NCBI GenBank assembly: GCA_018664265.1
Contig: JABJOR010000412.1
Span: 1-5,363, forward strand
DNA length: 5,363 nt
Reading direction: 5' to 3'
DNA from: Rhodospirillales bacterium
GTDB taxonomy: Bacteria; Pseudomonadota; Alphaproteobacteria; Rhodospirillales; Casp-alpha2
Part shown: positions 1 through 5,363 of the stretch, piece after piece
Numbering within the stretch: position 1 is the first letter of the stretch
Layout of the letters: each line of letters starts with the position of its first letter
Notes under the pieces: generated by a model
Databases searched by the model: none
What the model was told of the DNA's origin: nothing
The model's input: only the letters and a program-made list of their open reading frames with translations
Made by a program: the position numbers and the translations under genes

Positions 1-773
1 AAGCCTAGAACAAGTGGTGCTGTAATCATGGTTGCAGCTGCCATCAAAGGCCCAAAATCTGATCCGGCCTCTTCATCACGGAAATAAAGGATACCACGCG
101 GCGGGGTCGCAAGGTCGGGATCTGTTACCGCGATCAGTGGCCAGAATAAATCGTTCCAGTGGGCCACAACGGAGAACACGGCAAAGGCAGATACAGCTGG
201 CCATGCCAATGGAAAGGCAATGCGCCAGACGATGGCATGCTCGCTCAATCCGTCAATCCTTGCCGCATCAATGATATCCGTCGATAGGGATGCAAAAAAC
301 TGCCGAAACAGGAAGATGCCGAAAACGGATGCCATAAACGGAAGCACTAGGGCACTGTAGGTGTTCAGCAAATTCAATTTAGCCAAACCCAGAAAGAGTG
401 GAATAGCGGTAACATGATAGGGTACAAGAAGCCCGGCAACTACCAGACCAAAGATCATTTTTTTACCTAGAAAATCACGATGCGCCAAGGCATATGCACA
501 GGGCACAGCAATAATCACTTGCAAGAACAGAATTGCCGCGCAAACGATAAAGCCGTTTTTCAAGAACTGGAATAGGGGCACAGCCTCAAAGGCCTTTACG
601 TAGTTCTGCCATTCAAAGTGATTGGGAATGAAGTTGATGCCGGGTGCAAAAATTTCGTCGGCCGGTTTCAGCGAAAGCGAGATCATCCAGAAGAATGGCA
701 ACAGGATCAGCAAGGCTCCGGCAATCAGGACCGCTAGCAAGACAGCATTCTTGAACTTGATTTTTGCGTTCAT
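1..773 (-). CDS. MalG-type ABC transporter permease (CUT1 class), C-terminus beyond the left edge
   Basis: An inner-membrane subunit of a carbohydrate-type ABC importer, expected to pair with the MalF-type subunit encoded just upstream. The 257 codons visible read MNAKIKFKNA at the start and run off the window still in frame. Hydrophobic segments lie near residues 10-32, 72-95, 106-131, 138-158 and 193-203. The cytoplasmic EAA loop that docks on the ATPase is clear at about residues 169-192 (DAARIDG, then WRIAFPLAWPA). NTYSALVLP (137-145) and HWNDLFWPL (205-213) are also typical of MalG. Family members are about 270-285 residues, so only some 15-25 residues should be missing. The ATG at 773-771 overlaps the stop of the preceding permease in an ATGA arrangement, which suggests translational coupling. 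The family call is secure; the substrate is unknown and could be a sugar, polyol or sugar phosphate. Confidence 0.93.
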   Translation of the reverse strand, partial: MNAKIKFKNAVLLAVLIAGALLILLPFFWMISLSLKPADEIFAPGINFIPNHFEWQNYVKAFEAVPLFQFLKNGFIVCAAILFLQVIIAVPCAYALAHRDFLGKKMIFGLVVAGLLVPYHVTAIPLFLGLAKLNLLNTYSALVLPFMASVFGIFLFRQFFASLSTDIIDAARIDGLSEHAIVWRIAFPLAWPAVSAFAVFSVVAHWNDLFWPLIAVTDPDLATPPRGILYFRDEEAGSDFGPLMAAATMITAPLVLG

Positions 774-1672
774 CGGTAATGTACCTTTTTCTCAACAATC
801 CGCAACTGGGTCAAGGTCAAGGCCAGAACGAAGAAGAAAAACACCATCGTGATGGCACCCGAATAACCGGCTTTGAAATAGACAAAACCTTCCCGGTACA
901 TGGCAAAGACCAGCACATCACTGGAAAACCCTGGGCCTCCGTTGGTCAAGGTGGCAACCGTTTCAAAAACCCGGAAGGATTTGGTCGCTGTTACCACCAA
1001 CACAAACAGTGTTGTGGGGCCAAGCATCGGCCAAGTCACGATCCAGAACCGTTCCCAACCATGATTAGCTCCATCGATTTTCGCCGCGTCATACAGGTGT
1101 TTAGGGATCGCCACTAGACCAGCCATGAACAGCACCATATTGTAGCCAACCGTTTCCCATACTCCGATTCCTGCCAGTGTATATAAAACAAGTCCACGAT
1201 CAGACAACCATTGCAGCCCGGAAATATTAATCATACCCAACGCTTGATTAACAAGGCCCAGGCTTGGGTGAAGCAGCATTTGCCATACAGTGGCCATAGC
1301 AACAAGGGTTGCAACCACCGGCATAAAGTAAGCCGTGCGTAGGACGTTGGCCGTTCCCATGCTCCAGCCACTAACTGAATGGACACCAACAGCCGCCGCC
1401 AGCGACAGGACGATGGACGTGGGCATAACCACGGCAACGTAAATCAGCGTATTGATGACCGCACGGCGCCCGGTTTCATCGCCAAACAGGGTCAGGTAAT
1501 TGTCGAAGCCGACCCAGTTGAATGTGGCAGCGCCAAACAAGTAATCCGTGAATGACAGCACGCCTACGAAGAAGGCCGGAACAAAGATCAGTACCAGCAT
1601 TGCAAGAGTTGCCGGTCCTGCCAGTTGGATATCGAATAGAGCTTCGCGAAATTTTCGGCGGGAGAGCGTCAC
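770..1672 (-). CDS. MalF-type ABC transporter permease (CUT1 class)
   Basis: The partner inner-membrane subunit, which would form the membrane channel with the MalG-type protein. It is complete at 300 residues, the usual size for short MalF/UgpA-like permeases that lack the long periplasmic insert of Escherichia coli MalF. A basic N-terminus (TLSRRKFRE) leads into a membrane segment at about 17-40. Others lie near 73-95, 112-133, 162-185, 218-230 and 272-290. The EAA loop is at about 194-216 (YDAAKIDGANHGWERF, then WPML). The TNGGPG motif at 243-248 is a hallmark of this subunit. The start is GTG at 1672-1670, chosen because AGAGGA lies 8 bases upstream. The nearby ATG at 1680-1678 is in another frame and stops after three codons. 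The gene lies 12 bases after the ATPase and overlaps the next permease by 4 bases. Confidence 0.94.
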   Translation of the reverse strand: MTLSRRKFREALFDIQLAGPATLAMLVLIFVPAFFVGVLSFTDYLFGAATFNWVGFDNYLTLFGDETGRRAVINTLIYVAVVMPTSIVLSLAAAVGVHSVSGWSMGTANVLRTAYFMPVVATLVAMATVWQMLLHPSLGLVNQALGMINISGLQWLSDRGLVLYTLAGIGVWETVGYNMVLFMAGLVAIPKHLYDAAKIDGANHGWERFWIVTWPMLGPTTLFVLVVTATKSFRVFETVATLTNGGPGFSSDVLVFAMYREGFVYFKAGYSGAITMVFFFFVLALTLTQLRIVEKKVHYR

Positions 1673-1680
1673 GATTTCAT

Positions 1681-1686
1681 TCCTCT
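1681..1686 (-). promoter_or_regulatory. Ribosome binding site that decides the GTG start of the MalF-type permease
   Basis: On the minus strand the sequence reads AGAGGA, then 8 bases, then GTG at 1672-1670. The site overlaps the TAG stop of the ATPase gene (1687-1685), so ribosomes finishing the ATPase end directly on it. This supports GTG rather than the out-of-frame ATG at 1680-1678. Confidence 0.7.
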
Positions 1687-2827
1687 ATGCTTTTACAGCA
1701 GATGGCTGCGTGCGTGATACGAGTTTGGCATTTAAACGATTTCCTGTTTCCACATCAAATAGATGAGCGGCACTGTGTTTGAGAGCAAGATTGATACGCT
1801 CACCCGGTTGTGGCAATTCATCGCTGGCATCTATAGCAACACGAAGGGTGATATTCCCATCCAGTTTGAACGTGACCATGGCTTCCGAACCTAGATATTC
1901 AATGCGTTCCAGAAATGCTGGAATAGTACCATTTTTATTTACTTCCAATGTCTCAGGACGAATACCAAGAACAATGCGCTGTGGGATTTTTTTCCCATCA
2001 ATAGCAAATCCATCAAACGGAGATGGCAAGTTGCTGCCCTCGGCATCAAGCTCAATCATGTTGATGGGCCTGTCACCGACAAAGGCTGCGACTTCCCGAG
2101 TGGCCGGGTTAGAAAAAAGCTCTCGCGGGGTTGCTACCTGAACGATTTTCCCGTGCATAAATACGGCGATTCGATCAGACATGCTCATGGCTTCGTCTTG
2201 ATCATGGGTCACGTACACAAAGGTCCGGCCTGTGCGCTTGTGAAGATCAACGATCTCGCTGCGCATTTGGGTGCGAAGCTTGGCATCAAGATTGGAAAGT
2301 GGCTCGTCTAACAGGAAGGCCACAGGGTCACGAACGAGTGCACGGCCAACGGCCACCCGTTGCATTTGCCCCCCGGAAAGTTCTGATGGCTTACGATCCA
2401 GCAGTGCGCTGATTTCTAGCATTTCGGCAATCTCATTTGCTTTTGCTACGTTTTTGGCAGCTTGAGCGCGTGCCGATGGAAGCAATCTGTCGAGGATGGG
2501 CATTCGTTGCAAGCGGGTCATGCTTCGCATACTTAAAGGTAGAATGATGTTCTCTTGAACGGTCATATGCGGGTACAGGGCATAGGACTGGAACACCATG
2601 GCGATATTGCGTTCTGCAGCCGTCAGTTCGGTTACATTCCGATTGTTGATCTTAACCAAGCCAGTTGTGGGCTGCTCAAGCCCGGCGATAATTCTAAGCG
2701 TTGTTGATTTGCCACAGCCGGAAGGCCCCAGCAAAGCCGTAAAGCTGCCTTCGGGCATGGTGAGCGATACGTCCTTAAGGACTTCGTTTTTGTTAAAAAA
2801 TTTGCCCAGCTTATCAATCTGAATCAT
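1685..2827 (-). CDS. UgpC/MalK-type ABC transporter ATP-binding subunit
   Basis: The ATPase that would power the CUT1-type importer, as a cytoplasmic dimer beneath the two permeases. All nucleotide-binding elements are present: Walker A GPSGCGKST (34-42), Q-loop glutamine 80 in FQSYALYPH, signature LSGGQ (150-154), Walker B FLLDEP (171-176), D-loop SNLDAK (178-183) and switch histidine 208 in VTHDQ. After about residue 245 comes the MalK-style regulatory region with TOBE/OB folds, including GIRPETLEV and a final AAHLFDVETGNRL. At 380 residues it is slightly longer than E. coli MalK. The excess comes mainly from about 18 extra residues in the helical subdomain (roughly 100-120), which should face the permeases. 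The ATG at 2827 follows AAGGCGGGACTT, a passable ribosome binding site. UgpC-like names are generic here and do not prove glycerol-3-phosphate transport. Confidence 0.95.
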   Translation of the reverse strand: MIQIDKLGKFFNKNEVLKDVSLTMPEGSFTALLGPSGCGKSTTLRIIAGLEQPTTGLVKINNRNVTELTAAERNIAMVFQSYALYPHMTVQENIILPLSMRSMTRLQRMPILDRLLPSARAQAAKNVAKANEIAEMLEISALLDRKPSELSGGQMQRVAVGRALVRDPVAFLLDEPLSNLDAKLRTQMRSEIVDLHKRTGRTFVYVTHDQDEAMSMSDRIAVFMHGKIVQVATPRELFSNPATREVAAFVGDRPINMIELDAEGSNLPSPFDGFAIDGKKIPQRIVLGIRPETLEVNKNGTIPAFLERIEYLGSEAMVTFKLDGNITLRVAIDASDELPQPGERINLALKHSAAHLFDVETGNRLNAKLVSRTQPSAVKA

Positions 2828-2944
2828 AAGTCCCGCCTTTTATCGGAAATGAAATATATCAGCAATCAGTCATTAGCGATCAGTATGATTGGTAGAAACA
2901 TTACATTTCGTAGCAAATATTACATTTAATAATGACTGCTTACA
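2828..2944 (-). promoter_or_regulatory. Leader of the ATPase-permease genes with repeated AAATGTAAT elements
   Basis: This 117-base AT-rich spacer separates the LOG-type gene from the ATPase gene. Read on the minus strand it has AAATGTAAT twice (2927-2919 and 2908-2900), 19 bases apart, with TTGCTAC between them. A 9-base perfect inverted repeat (2867-2875 and 2930-2938) encloses both. The AAATGT core and TTGCTAC also occur in the spacer upstream of the LOG-type gene, so a common DNA-binding regulator is plausible. I could not pick a convincing -35/-10 pair, so a separate promoter here is possible but unproven. Read-through from the LOG-type gene is equally possible. Confidence 0.4.
2900..2927 (-). 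repeat. Direct repeat AAATGTAAT, two copies, candidate operator half-sites
   Basis: Two identical 9-base copies at 2900-2908 and 2919-2927 start 19 bases apart, close to two helical turns, so bound protein subunits would lie on roughly the same face of the DNA. The core AAATGT recurs in the spacer at 3610-3651. The repeat itself is certain; its role as an operator is inferred. Confidence 0.55.
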
Positions 2945-3574
2945 TCAATCCGATAGCTTCAGGATGACAGATGCCAAAGCAGCAATAACGTCTTCAACGT
3001 CTTCCATTCTGCGCACACCATCGATTTCGGGCGCGCCAGCCATAGCGAATACCGGTTTTTCGAAGTGCATCCCAAAGGCCATTTCCGAATGAGTTCCGAA
3101 CCCGCCACCAACAGCAACAAGAGCTTGACAGGACTGGGCAATCAGCACGTTGCGCGCCTTGCCAATACCGGTGGCAATTGGAACCGTAACGTAATCATTA
3201 GCTGCTTCCCAATTGTCATCCGGCACAAACCCAAGAACCAGCCCACCAGCTTGGCAACATCCCTTTGAGACGGCTTCCATGACACCGTTCTTACCGCCAT
3301 TTAGCAGGGGAATGCGAAGCTCACCCATACGTTTCCCCAGTTGCTCCGCCGTTACCTCCTGGTGCTCCGTAGCCTCGCGTGGACCAATCACGCCGACAGG
3401 AACCTGGCGGCCTTTGGCCTCCTTGTACAGCCACTCAACAGCTTCGACTTTACTCAATGGTACATCGTTAGAATTTTTCAGAGAGGCTGTTGACCAGCTC
3501 AGCTTCCAGGGGTCAAAGTTCCGAGAGCCGTCATGTAAAGTCTCTCGGTTGCTTGACAGATAAAGATCAGGCAT
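2945..3574 (-). CDS. LOG/SLOG-superfamily Rossmann-fold protein (TIGR00725-like)
   Basis: A 209-residue cytoplasmic protein with the LOG (lysine decarboxylase-like, SLOG) fold. GVIGP (61-65) is the first nucleotide-binding strand and loop. GGKNGVMEA (93-101) matches the family's GGxxGVMEA, and TGIGKARN (135-142) carries a conserved arginine and asparagine. GGGFGTHSE (156-164) is the counterpart of the LOG PGGxGTxxE motif, with glutamate 164. Characterised LOG and PpnN proteins cleave nucleoside 5'-monophosphates to free base and ribose 5-phosphate. Other SLOG proteins bind nucleotides as sensors, so the reaction here is open. About 57 residues precede the first core strand. Their start is well fixed: the ATG at 3574 follows GAGGA by 7 bases, an in-frame stop lies at 3598-3596, and no later methionine precedes the core. 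The gene heads the unit containing the ATPase and two permeases and is divergent from a DeoR-type remnant. Confidence 0.85.
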   Translation of the reverse strand: MPDLYLSSNRETLHDGSRNFDPWKLSWSTASLKNSNDVPLSKVEAVEWLYKEAKGRQVPVGVIGPREATEHQEVTAEQLGKRMGELRIPLLNGGKNGVMEAVSKGCCQAGGLVLGFVPDDNWEAANDYVTVPIATGIGKARNVLIAQSCQALVAVGGGFGTHSEMAFGMHFEKPVFAMAGAPEIDGVRRMEDVEDVIAALASVILKLSD

Positions 3575-3609
3575 GCTGGCTTCCTCAAGAATAAGTTAAT
3601 AATTAAACA

Positions 3610-3651
3610 TAAATGTAAGATATCTTTCATCTACAATAGTAGCAACATTTA
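3610..3651 (-). promoter_or_regulatory. Putative promoter and operator of the LOG-type gene
   Basis: On the minus strand TTGCTA (3645-3640) and TATCTT (3622-3617) are 17 bases apart, each matching 4 of 6 positions of the sigma-70 consensus. They lie shortly upstream of the LOG-type ATG. A perfect 7-base inverted repeat, TAAATGT (3610-3616) and ACATTTA (3645-3651), brackets this promoter: one arm lies just downstream of the -10 and the other touches the -35. A repressor bridging both arms could block transcription. On the plus strand TACAAT (3632-3637) could be a -10 for the divergent regulator, but its -35 is poor. The repeat is visible; promoter and operator roles are inferred. Confidence 0.4.
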
Positions 3652-3662
3652 AAGTGATCAAA

Positions 3663-3668
3663 AAGGAG
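3663..3668 (+). promoter_or_regulatory. Ribosome binding site that decides a TTG start for the DeoR-type remnant
   Basis: AAGGAG lies 6 bases before TTG at 3675-3677. The upstream in-frame GTG at 3654 would place this site inside the coding sequence and adds residues (VIKKERL) that the family does not need. The TTG start gives a protein beginning MTKERQ, close to the usual start of GlpR-like regulators. Confidence 0.6.
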
Positions 3669-3674
3669 AGGCTT

Positions 3675-3899
3675 TTGACAAAGGAACGACAAGGTATAAT
3701 CGTTAAGCATATAGAAGCCAAGGGGTTTGCTACTATTGACAAGCTCGCCAAGGAATTTGCTGTTTCAGCGCAAACCATTCGTCGGAATATTATTGAGTAT
3801 CTACCAAAGCATTACTGTTCTTTATTTCGGCCAATGACAATATACCGATGTAATATTCAGTATAATCTTATTCACGCGAGTAGAGCATGGTCAACATAG
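3675..3899 (+). pseudogene. Truncated DeoR/GlpR-family transcriptional regulator (N-terminal helix-turn-helix only)
   Basis: The reading frame gives 74 residues. The first 40 or so match the DeoR-type winged helix-turn-helix: TKERQGIIVKHIEAKGFATI, then DKLAKEFAVSAQTIRR. Full-length members continue with an aspartate and a leucine-rich wing ending near an HGGA motif, then a sensor domain for a sugar phosphate, about 250 residues in all. Here similarity stops right after TIRR: the next residue is Asn instead of the near-invariant Asp, and the remaining tail looks unrelated. Neither of the other two forward frames resumes the family pattern, so a deletion or replacement is more likely than a simple frameshift. 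The tail is AT-rich and may be former non-coding DNA. The intact ribosome binding site means a short DNA-binding peptide could still be made. The gene probably once controlled the neighbouring transporter genes. Confidence 0.7.
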
Positions 3900-3902
3900 C
3901 AA

Positions 3903-3935
3903 AGGCGGGAACCACTGTTTTTGTCGCTCCCGCCC
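3903..3935 (-). terminator. Stem-loop after the binding-protein gene, possible terminator
   Basis: On the minus strand GGCGGGA (3934-3928) pairs perfectly with TCCCGCC (3910-3904). The stem extends inward by a G-U and a C-G pair and outward by a G-U pair, leaving a 13-base loop. The inward extension works only in the minus-strand RNA. It lies about 30 bases after the stop of the binding-protein gene. Only three T residues follow, so termination may be weak or Rho-aided, or the hairpin may protect the 3' end of the message, as is common after binding-protein genes. Confidence 0.55.
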
Positions 3936-3963
3936 TAATTGAGTCGTTTTCAAACTTTATGAG

Positions 3964-5226
3964 TTATTTCATTTTCAGTTTGGAACGAACTGTTGTTGCC
4001 AGCTTTTTGATTGTTGCTTCGGGGTCTTCACCGGAGACAACTTTAACCAGTGCATTGCCTATCAAATCGGTAACGGCAACACCTTCGGTGCCAGGGTATG
4101 CGAACCAAGGGCCAGCGTAAGCGGCTACTTGGGCATGGGCAACGCGAGAGTTTTCATTTGTAGCATAGAACTGTCCGAGATACTTTTTGTCTTTCAAAAC
4201 CAGTTCATTGGTTGGAGCATAACCGGAGTTGGCAACTACAATTTTTGCACCTTTAGGGCCAGAAGCAAACTGCATGTATTTCCATGAAGCTTCCTGAATG
4301 GCCTTGTCCTTTGTGAACATCACAATTGCAGAACCGCCGGTCGGAAAGTAGACCGTTGATTTGTCTTCTGCTGCAACGATAAAGGGCTTAACCGTGACTT
4401 TGAAACGATCGCCTGCGGCTTCGGTAACACGGGTCAGGTAGGATGAACTGTCAATGTAAATACCAAGCAGGCCAGAGGCAAATGCTTGGCGGGCTTCGTT
4501 GCCACCGTACATCTTCATGTTGGCTTCTTTGGCAAAGCGTGAGTACAGTTTTGCGGCTTTAATACCGGCCGGACTGTCAAAGGTGATCGCAGTTTCGTCA
4601 GCATTCATTGGGCGGCCACCATACGAGCCGAGCATACTCTGGAAGCGCCAATCATGGGTTGATACCCAGACGCCATCGATGCTGTTGCCAAGCTTGTTGA
4701 TTTTGCTCGATAGCTCGATCAGGGAATCAAAGTCTGTGGGGAAATTATCCATGGAGCCACCGGCTTTTTTGACAAGTTCCGGGTTCGCATAGATGACCAG
4801 GTTCGAGGCTGCGGCTGCTACGGCGTACTGCTTACCCTTGTACTGACCAAGCGAACGCAGGGCCGGAGTATAACCTTTTGCTTCAAATGCCTTAGGATCG
4901 CCGATTAAATCATCCAGAGCAACCGTCAAACCACGGGCTTCCAGAATACGCCAGCGGTTCAGGCCGACAAAGGCAACATCGGGAAGCTGGTTGGCAACGG
5001 CATCACGCAAAAGTTGTTGAGCACCATCAGCATAATTTTTGGCAGGGGCGTTAAGTTTGATCTTAATGCCTGGATTTTCAGCCATGAAAGCGGTGGCTAT
5101 TTTTTCCTGAACTGTTTTCCAAAGGTTCGGGTGAGCGTAATGTAAGCGAACTTCGATTTCTGCTGCCTGCGATGCGCCAAAAGCTGCGAGGCAGAATATT
5201 GCAGAAGCGATAAATGTACGTTTCAT
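3964..5226 (-). CDS. Family-1 extracellular solute-binding protein (UgpB/MalE-like) of an ABC importer
   Basis: The periplasmic receptor that would capture the substrate for a CUT1-type importer. It is complete at 420 residues, normal for the family. A signal peptide is evident: MKRTF, a hydrophobic core at about 6-17, and a likely cut after ASQA (residue 21). There is no lipobox cysteine at the cut. Family features include the strand IEVRLHYAHPN at the mature N-terminus, PDVAFVG (82-88), a crossover region VIYANPELVKKAG (144-156), YFPTGGSAIVMF (293-304), followed by the usual SWKYMQFASGPKGA helix (314-327), and PWFAYPGTEG (373-382). The ATG at 5226 follows GGAG by about 8 bases. The gene starts 80 bases after another permease gene on the same strand and ends at a hairpin, so it is probably last in that right-hand operon. 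Its pairing with the left-hand permeases is uncertain, and the ligand cannot be read from sequence. Confidence 0.93.
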   Translation of the reverse strand: MKRTFIASAIFCLAAFGASQAAEIEVRLHYAHPNLWKTVQEKIATAFMAENPGIKIKLNAPAKNYADGAQQLLRDAVANQLPDVAFVGLNRWRILEARGLTVALDDLIGDPKAFEAKGYTPALRSLGQYKGKQYAVAAAASNLVIYANPELVKKAGGSMDNFPTDFDSLIELSSKINKLGNSIDGVWVSTHDWRFQSMLGSYGGRPMNADETAITFDSPAGIKAAKLYSRFAKEANMKMYGGNEARQAFASGLLGIYIDSSSYLTRVTEAAGDRFKVTVKPFIVAAEDKSTVYFPTGGSAIVMFTKDKAIQEASWKYMQFASGPKGAKIVVANSGYAPTNELVLKDKKYLGQFYATNENSRVAHAQVAAYAGPWFAYPGTEGVAVTDLIGNALVKVVSGEDPEATIKKLATTVRSKLKMK

Positions 5227-5264
5227 AGTGTTTCTCCAATTGCTGTTTAAAGTTTTAATTACGT

Positions 5265-5288
5265 ATGGGACGTTGTTTGTGTCCCCAT
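5265..5288 (-). other. Small stem-loop between the right-hand permease and the binding-protein gene
   Basis: In the minus-strand RNA, ATGGGGAC (5288-5281) can pair with GTCCCAT (5271-5265), with one bulged G and a 9-base loop. No run of T follows, so it is not a classical terminator. Such hairpins between transporter genes can set the relative amounts of membrane and binding proteins. It could also be chance. Confidence 0.3.
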
Positions 5289-5306
5289 CCTTTTTATTGT
5301 CGAATA

Positions 5307-5363
5307 TTAACCTTTCAGGCCACTTGAGGTAATGCCCTGGATAAACCGTCGTTGAGCTACATA
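5307..5363 (-). CDS. C-terminal end of a second MalG-type ABC permease, N-terminus beyond the right edge
   Basis: The last 18 codons and the TAA stop (5309-5307) read YVAQRRFIQGITSSGLKG. This matches the strongly conserved C-terminus of MalG-type permeases, where an aromatic residue, QR-F, a glycine and a final KG are typical. Since the left-edge permease is a different and nearly complete MalG-type gene, this is a second one. It lies 80 bases upstream of the binding-protein gene on the same strand. The fragment is short, but the motif is distinctive. Confidence 0.8.
   Translation of the reverse strand, partial: YVAQRRFIQGITSSGLKG

Noticed and set aside
764..1117. A 117-codon open frame on the plus strand
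   Set aside because: It lies opposite the well-supported MalF-type permease, its protein has no recognisable fold, and it has no convincing ribosome binding site. The same applies to plus-strand frames at 32-274, 622-852, 1548-1782, 1779-2141, 2271-2465, 2598-2822, 3213-3563 and 4499-4792.
1678..1680. ATG as an alternative start of the MalF-type permease
   Set aside because: It is in a different frame and reaches a stop after three codons; GTG at 1672-1670 has correct spacing from AGAGGA.
3861..3866. Perfect TATAAT on the plus strand as a promoter
   Set aside because: The only TTGACA-like hexamer (ATGACA at 3834-3839) is 21 bases away, and the transcript would run antisense into the binding-protein gene; chance in AT-rich DNA is likely.
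3781..3899. A single frameshift in the DeoR-type gene
   Set aside because: The other two forward frames hold stops within a short distance and show no wing, HGGA or sensor-domain pattern, so a deletion or replacement fits better.
3887..4120. A 77-codon plus-strand frame downstream of the regulator remnant
   Set aside because: Most of it is antisense to the binding-protein C-terminus and it shows no family resemblance or ribosome binding site.
1..5363. A novel defence system, CRISPR array, insertion sequence or phage module
   Set aside because: No repeat-spacer pattern, transposase, terminal inverted repeats, toxin-antitoxin pair or effector domains were found. The SLOG-fold gene lacks any fused effector, so its transporter context argues for metabolism rather than defence.

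Overview
The window is one edge-to-edge stretch of solute-uptake genes, almost all on the minus strand and read from right to left. The proteins look proteobacterial, most likely alphaproteobacterial. This rests on protein style (CUT1-type ABC transporter parts with a UgpC/MalK-like ATPase, a UgpB-like binding protein and a GlpR/DeoR-type regulator) and on moderate GC in the genes with AT-rich spacers. The species cannot be named from the sequence, and the class assignment is an inference.

Layout, right to left. At 5307-5363 are the last 18 codons of an inner-membrane permease of the MalG type. After an 80-base gap comes a complete secreted family-1 solute-binding protein (3964-5226), followed by an RNA hairpin (3903-3935) that probably ends or protects its message. 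On the opposite strand at 3675-3899 is the start of a DeoR/GlpR-type repressor, which loses similarity just after the helix-turn-helix and appears to be a remnant. Divergent from it, on the minus strand, is a four-gene unit: a LOG/SLOG-superfamily protein (2945-3574), a 380-residue transporter ATPase (1685-2827), a MalF-type permease (770-1672) and a MalG-type permease (773 to beyond the left edge). The last three are tightly packed, with a 12-base gap and a 4-base start/stop overlap.

Two MalG-type permeases are visible, one at each edge. The binding protein follows the right-hand permease closely, while the ATPase and the left-hand permeases follow their own leader. The window may therefore hold the junction of two separate carbohydrate-type importers, and the binding protein should not automatically be paired with the left-hand permeases. 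No substrate can be assigned. The LOG-type gene at the head of the left-hand unit suggests a nucleoside-, ribosyl- or nucleotide-related step, but only by association.

The two spacers on either side of the LOG-type gene share AAATGT/ACATTT elements and a TTGCTAC word. They are candidate operators for a DeoR-family regulator, whose local copy appears broken. No RNA genes, CRISPR arrays, insertion sequences or phage genes were seen.
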